Source: Ignavibacteriales bacterium | GTDB taxonomy: Bacteria; Bacteroidota; Ignavibacteria; Ignavibacteriales; Ignavibacteriaceae | Assembly (NCBI GenBank): GCA_016707115.1 | Contig: JADJIH010000002.1 | Location: 186,001 to 250,000, forward strand | DNA: 64,000 nucleotides | Direction of reading: 5' to 3' | Shown here: piece after piece, positions 63,550 through 64,000 of the stretch | How the letters are laid out: each line of letters opens with the position of its first letter | How positions within the stretch are numbered: the stretch's first letter is position 1 | Translations under genes and position numbers: made by a program | Notes under the pieces: model-generated | The model's database searches: none | Seen by the model: only the letters and a program-made list of their open reading frames with translations | What the model was told of the DNA's origin: nothing

Positions 63550-64000
63550 TTATTTGTAATTTCTTAAGAAATCAATTCTATCCTGCAATTGATCAACAGG
63601 AACCAAGAGTTTATCCTTCCCATAGATTGCATCTTCCCTATTTGAAAATGCTAACTCATAATCTTTACTCATAACAATCGCTTCCTCAGGACAAACTTCT
63701 TCACAGAAGCCGCAAAAGATGCAACGTAACATATTTATTTCAAACTTTTCTGGATAACGTTCTTTTTCTCTGTCTGTTTCTGCAGCCTGTACTTCAATAG
63801 CAAGTGCAGGACAAACACGTGAACATAATCCACAAGCAACGCATCGCTCTTCACCATTTTTTTCTTCAACAAGAACTGGTCTACCACGATATGAGCCTGC
63901 CGGGATAAACTTTTCTTCAGGATACTCCATCGTAAACTTTGGTTTGAACATAGTTCTAAGGGTAAGTGATAAACCTTTAACTATTTCCGGAATATAAATC
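63550..64000 (-). CDS. nuoI: NADH-quinone oxidoreductase subunit I, 5' end beyond the right edge
   Basis: Two-cluster ferredoxin-type subunit that passes electrons to quinone in complex I. The [4Fe-4S] motifs are CVACGLCSRVCP and CIFCGFCEEVCP. The frame stays open past the ATG at 63951 to the window end. The upstream codons read IYIPEIVKGLSLTLRT before MFKPKFTMEYPE, which is the normal NuoI interior, so the true start is to the right of base 64000. C-terminal half is about 150 codons. The rest of the nuo operon presumably lies outside. Confidence 0.95.
   Translation of the reverse strand, partial: IYIPEIVKGLSLTLRTMFKPKFTMEYPEEKFIPAGSYRGRPVLVEEKNGEERCVACGLCSRVCPALAIEVQAAETDREKERYPEKFEINMLRCIFCGFCEEVCPEEAIVMSKDYELAFSNREDAIYGKDKLLVPVDQLQDRIDFLRNYK

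Overview
The window is a chromosomal segment of an AT-rich bacterium of the Bacteroidota/Chlorobiota side of the FCB group, most probably an Ignavibacteria-type organism. Three things point there: extracellular proteins ending in a type IX secretion (T9SS) sorting domain with the NYPNPFNP motif, a short 284-residue primary sigma factor lacking region 1.1, and the protein families and gene order overall. The assignment is inference; no 16S gene is present. The clearest promoters look E. coli-like (TTGnnn, 17 bp, TAnnnT), and two carry a TATATTTG box.

Region 1 (1-10.6 kb) is the accessory part. It holds the start of an RtcB-family RNA ligase, a secreted GH13 amylase-like enzyme and a YjbQ-family protein, a secreted Asp-box/Ycf48-like beta-propeller, a secreted GH2 glycosidase, a decayed second copy of the propeller gene, and ornithine aminotransferase. 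Small palindromic repeats sit between these genes. One has been captured in frame by the GH2 gene and appears to have replaced its original C-terminus.

Region 2 (10.6-29.7 kb) is mixed housekeeping and signalling: a hybrid histidine kinase with receiver and HPt domains, a PAP2 phosphatase, a DUF3298 protein, a GNAT acetyltransferase, FabF, a DUF2141 protein, a LolA-like protein with an ABC-2 exporter, a B12-dependent ribonucleotide reductase (NrdJ), an NlpC/P60 lipoprotein, the primary sigma factor, a PIN-domain protein with a small partner, phosphopentomutase, a GAF/degenerate-GGDEF protein and the GTPase EngB.

Region 3 (29.7-60.9 kb) is one continuous minus-strand run of the core expression machinery. 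In transcription order it is tRNA-Tyr, tRNA-Gly, tRNA-Thr, rpmG, tRNA-Trp, secE, nusG, rplKAJL, rpoBC, then the str operon (rpsL, rpsG, fusA, tuf), the S10 and spc operons (with a tRNA-Gln gene between rplR and rpsE, and no adk) and the alpha operon ending at rplQ. Hairpins at rplL/rpoB, tuf/rpsJ and after rplQ, and a near-consensus promoter before rpsL, divide the run into transcription units. Several of these essential genes start with TTG or GTG.

Region 4 (60.9-64 kb) has an unrecognised lipoprotein, a YifB/ComM-type AAA ATPase, and most of NuoI (complex I), which runs off the right edge.

I found no CRISPR array, prophage, transposase or defence island. The most unusual material is the palindrome and duplication remodelling at 4.2-9.3 kb, the tRNA inside the spc operon, and the PIN gene pair.
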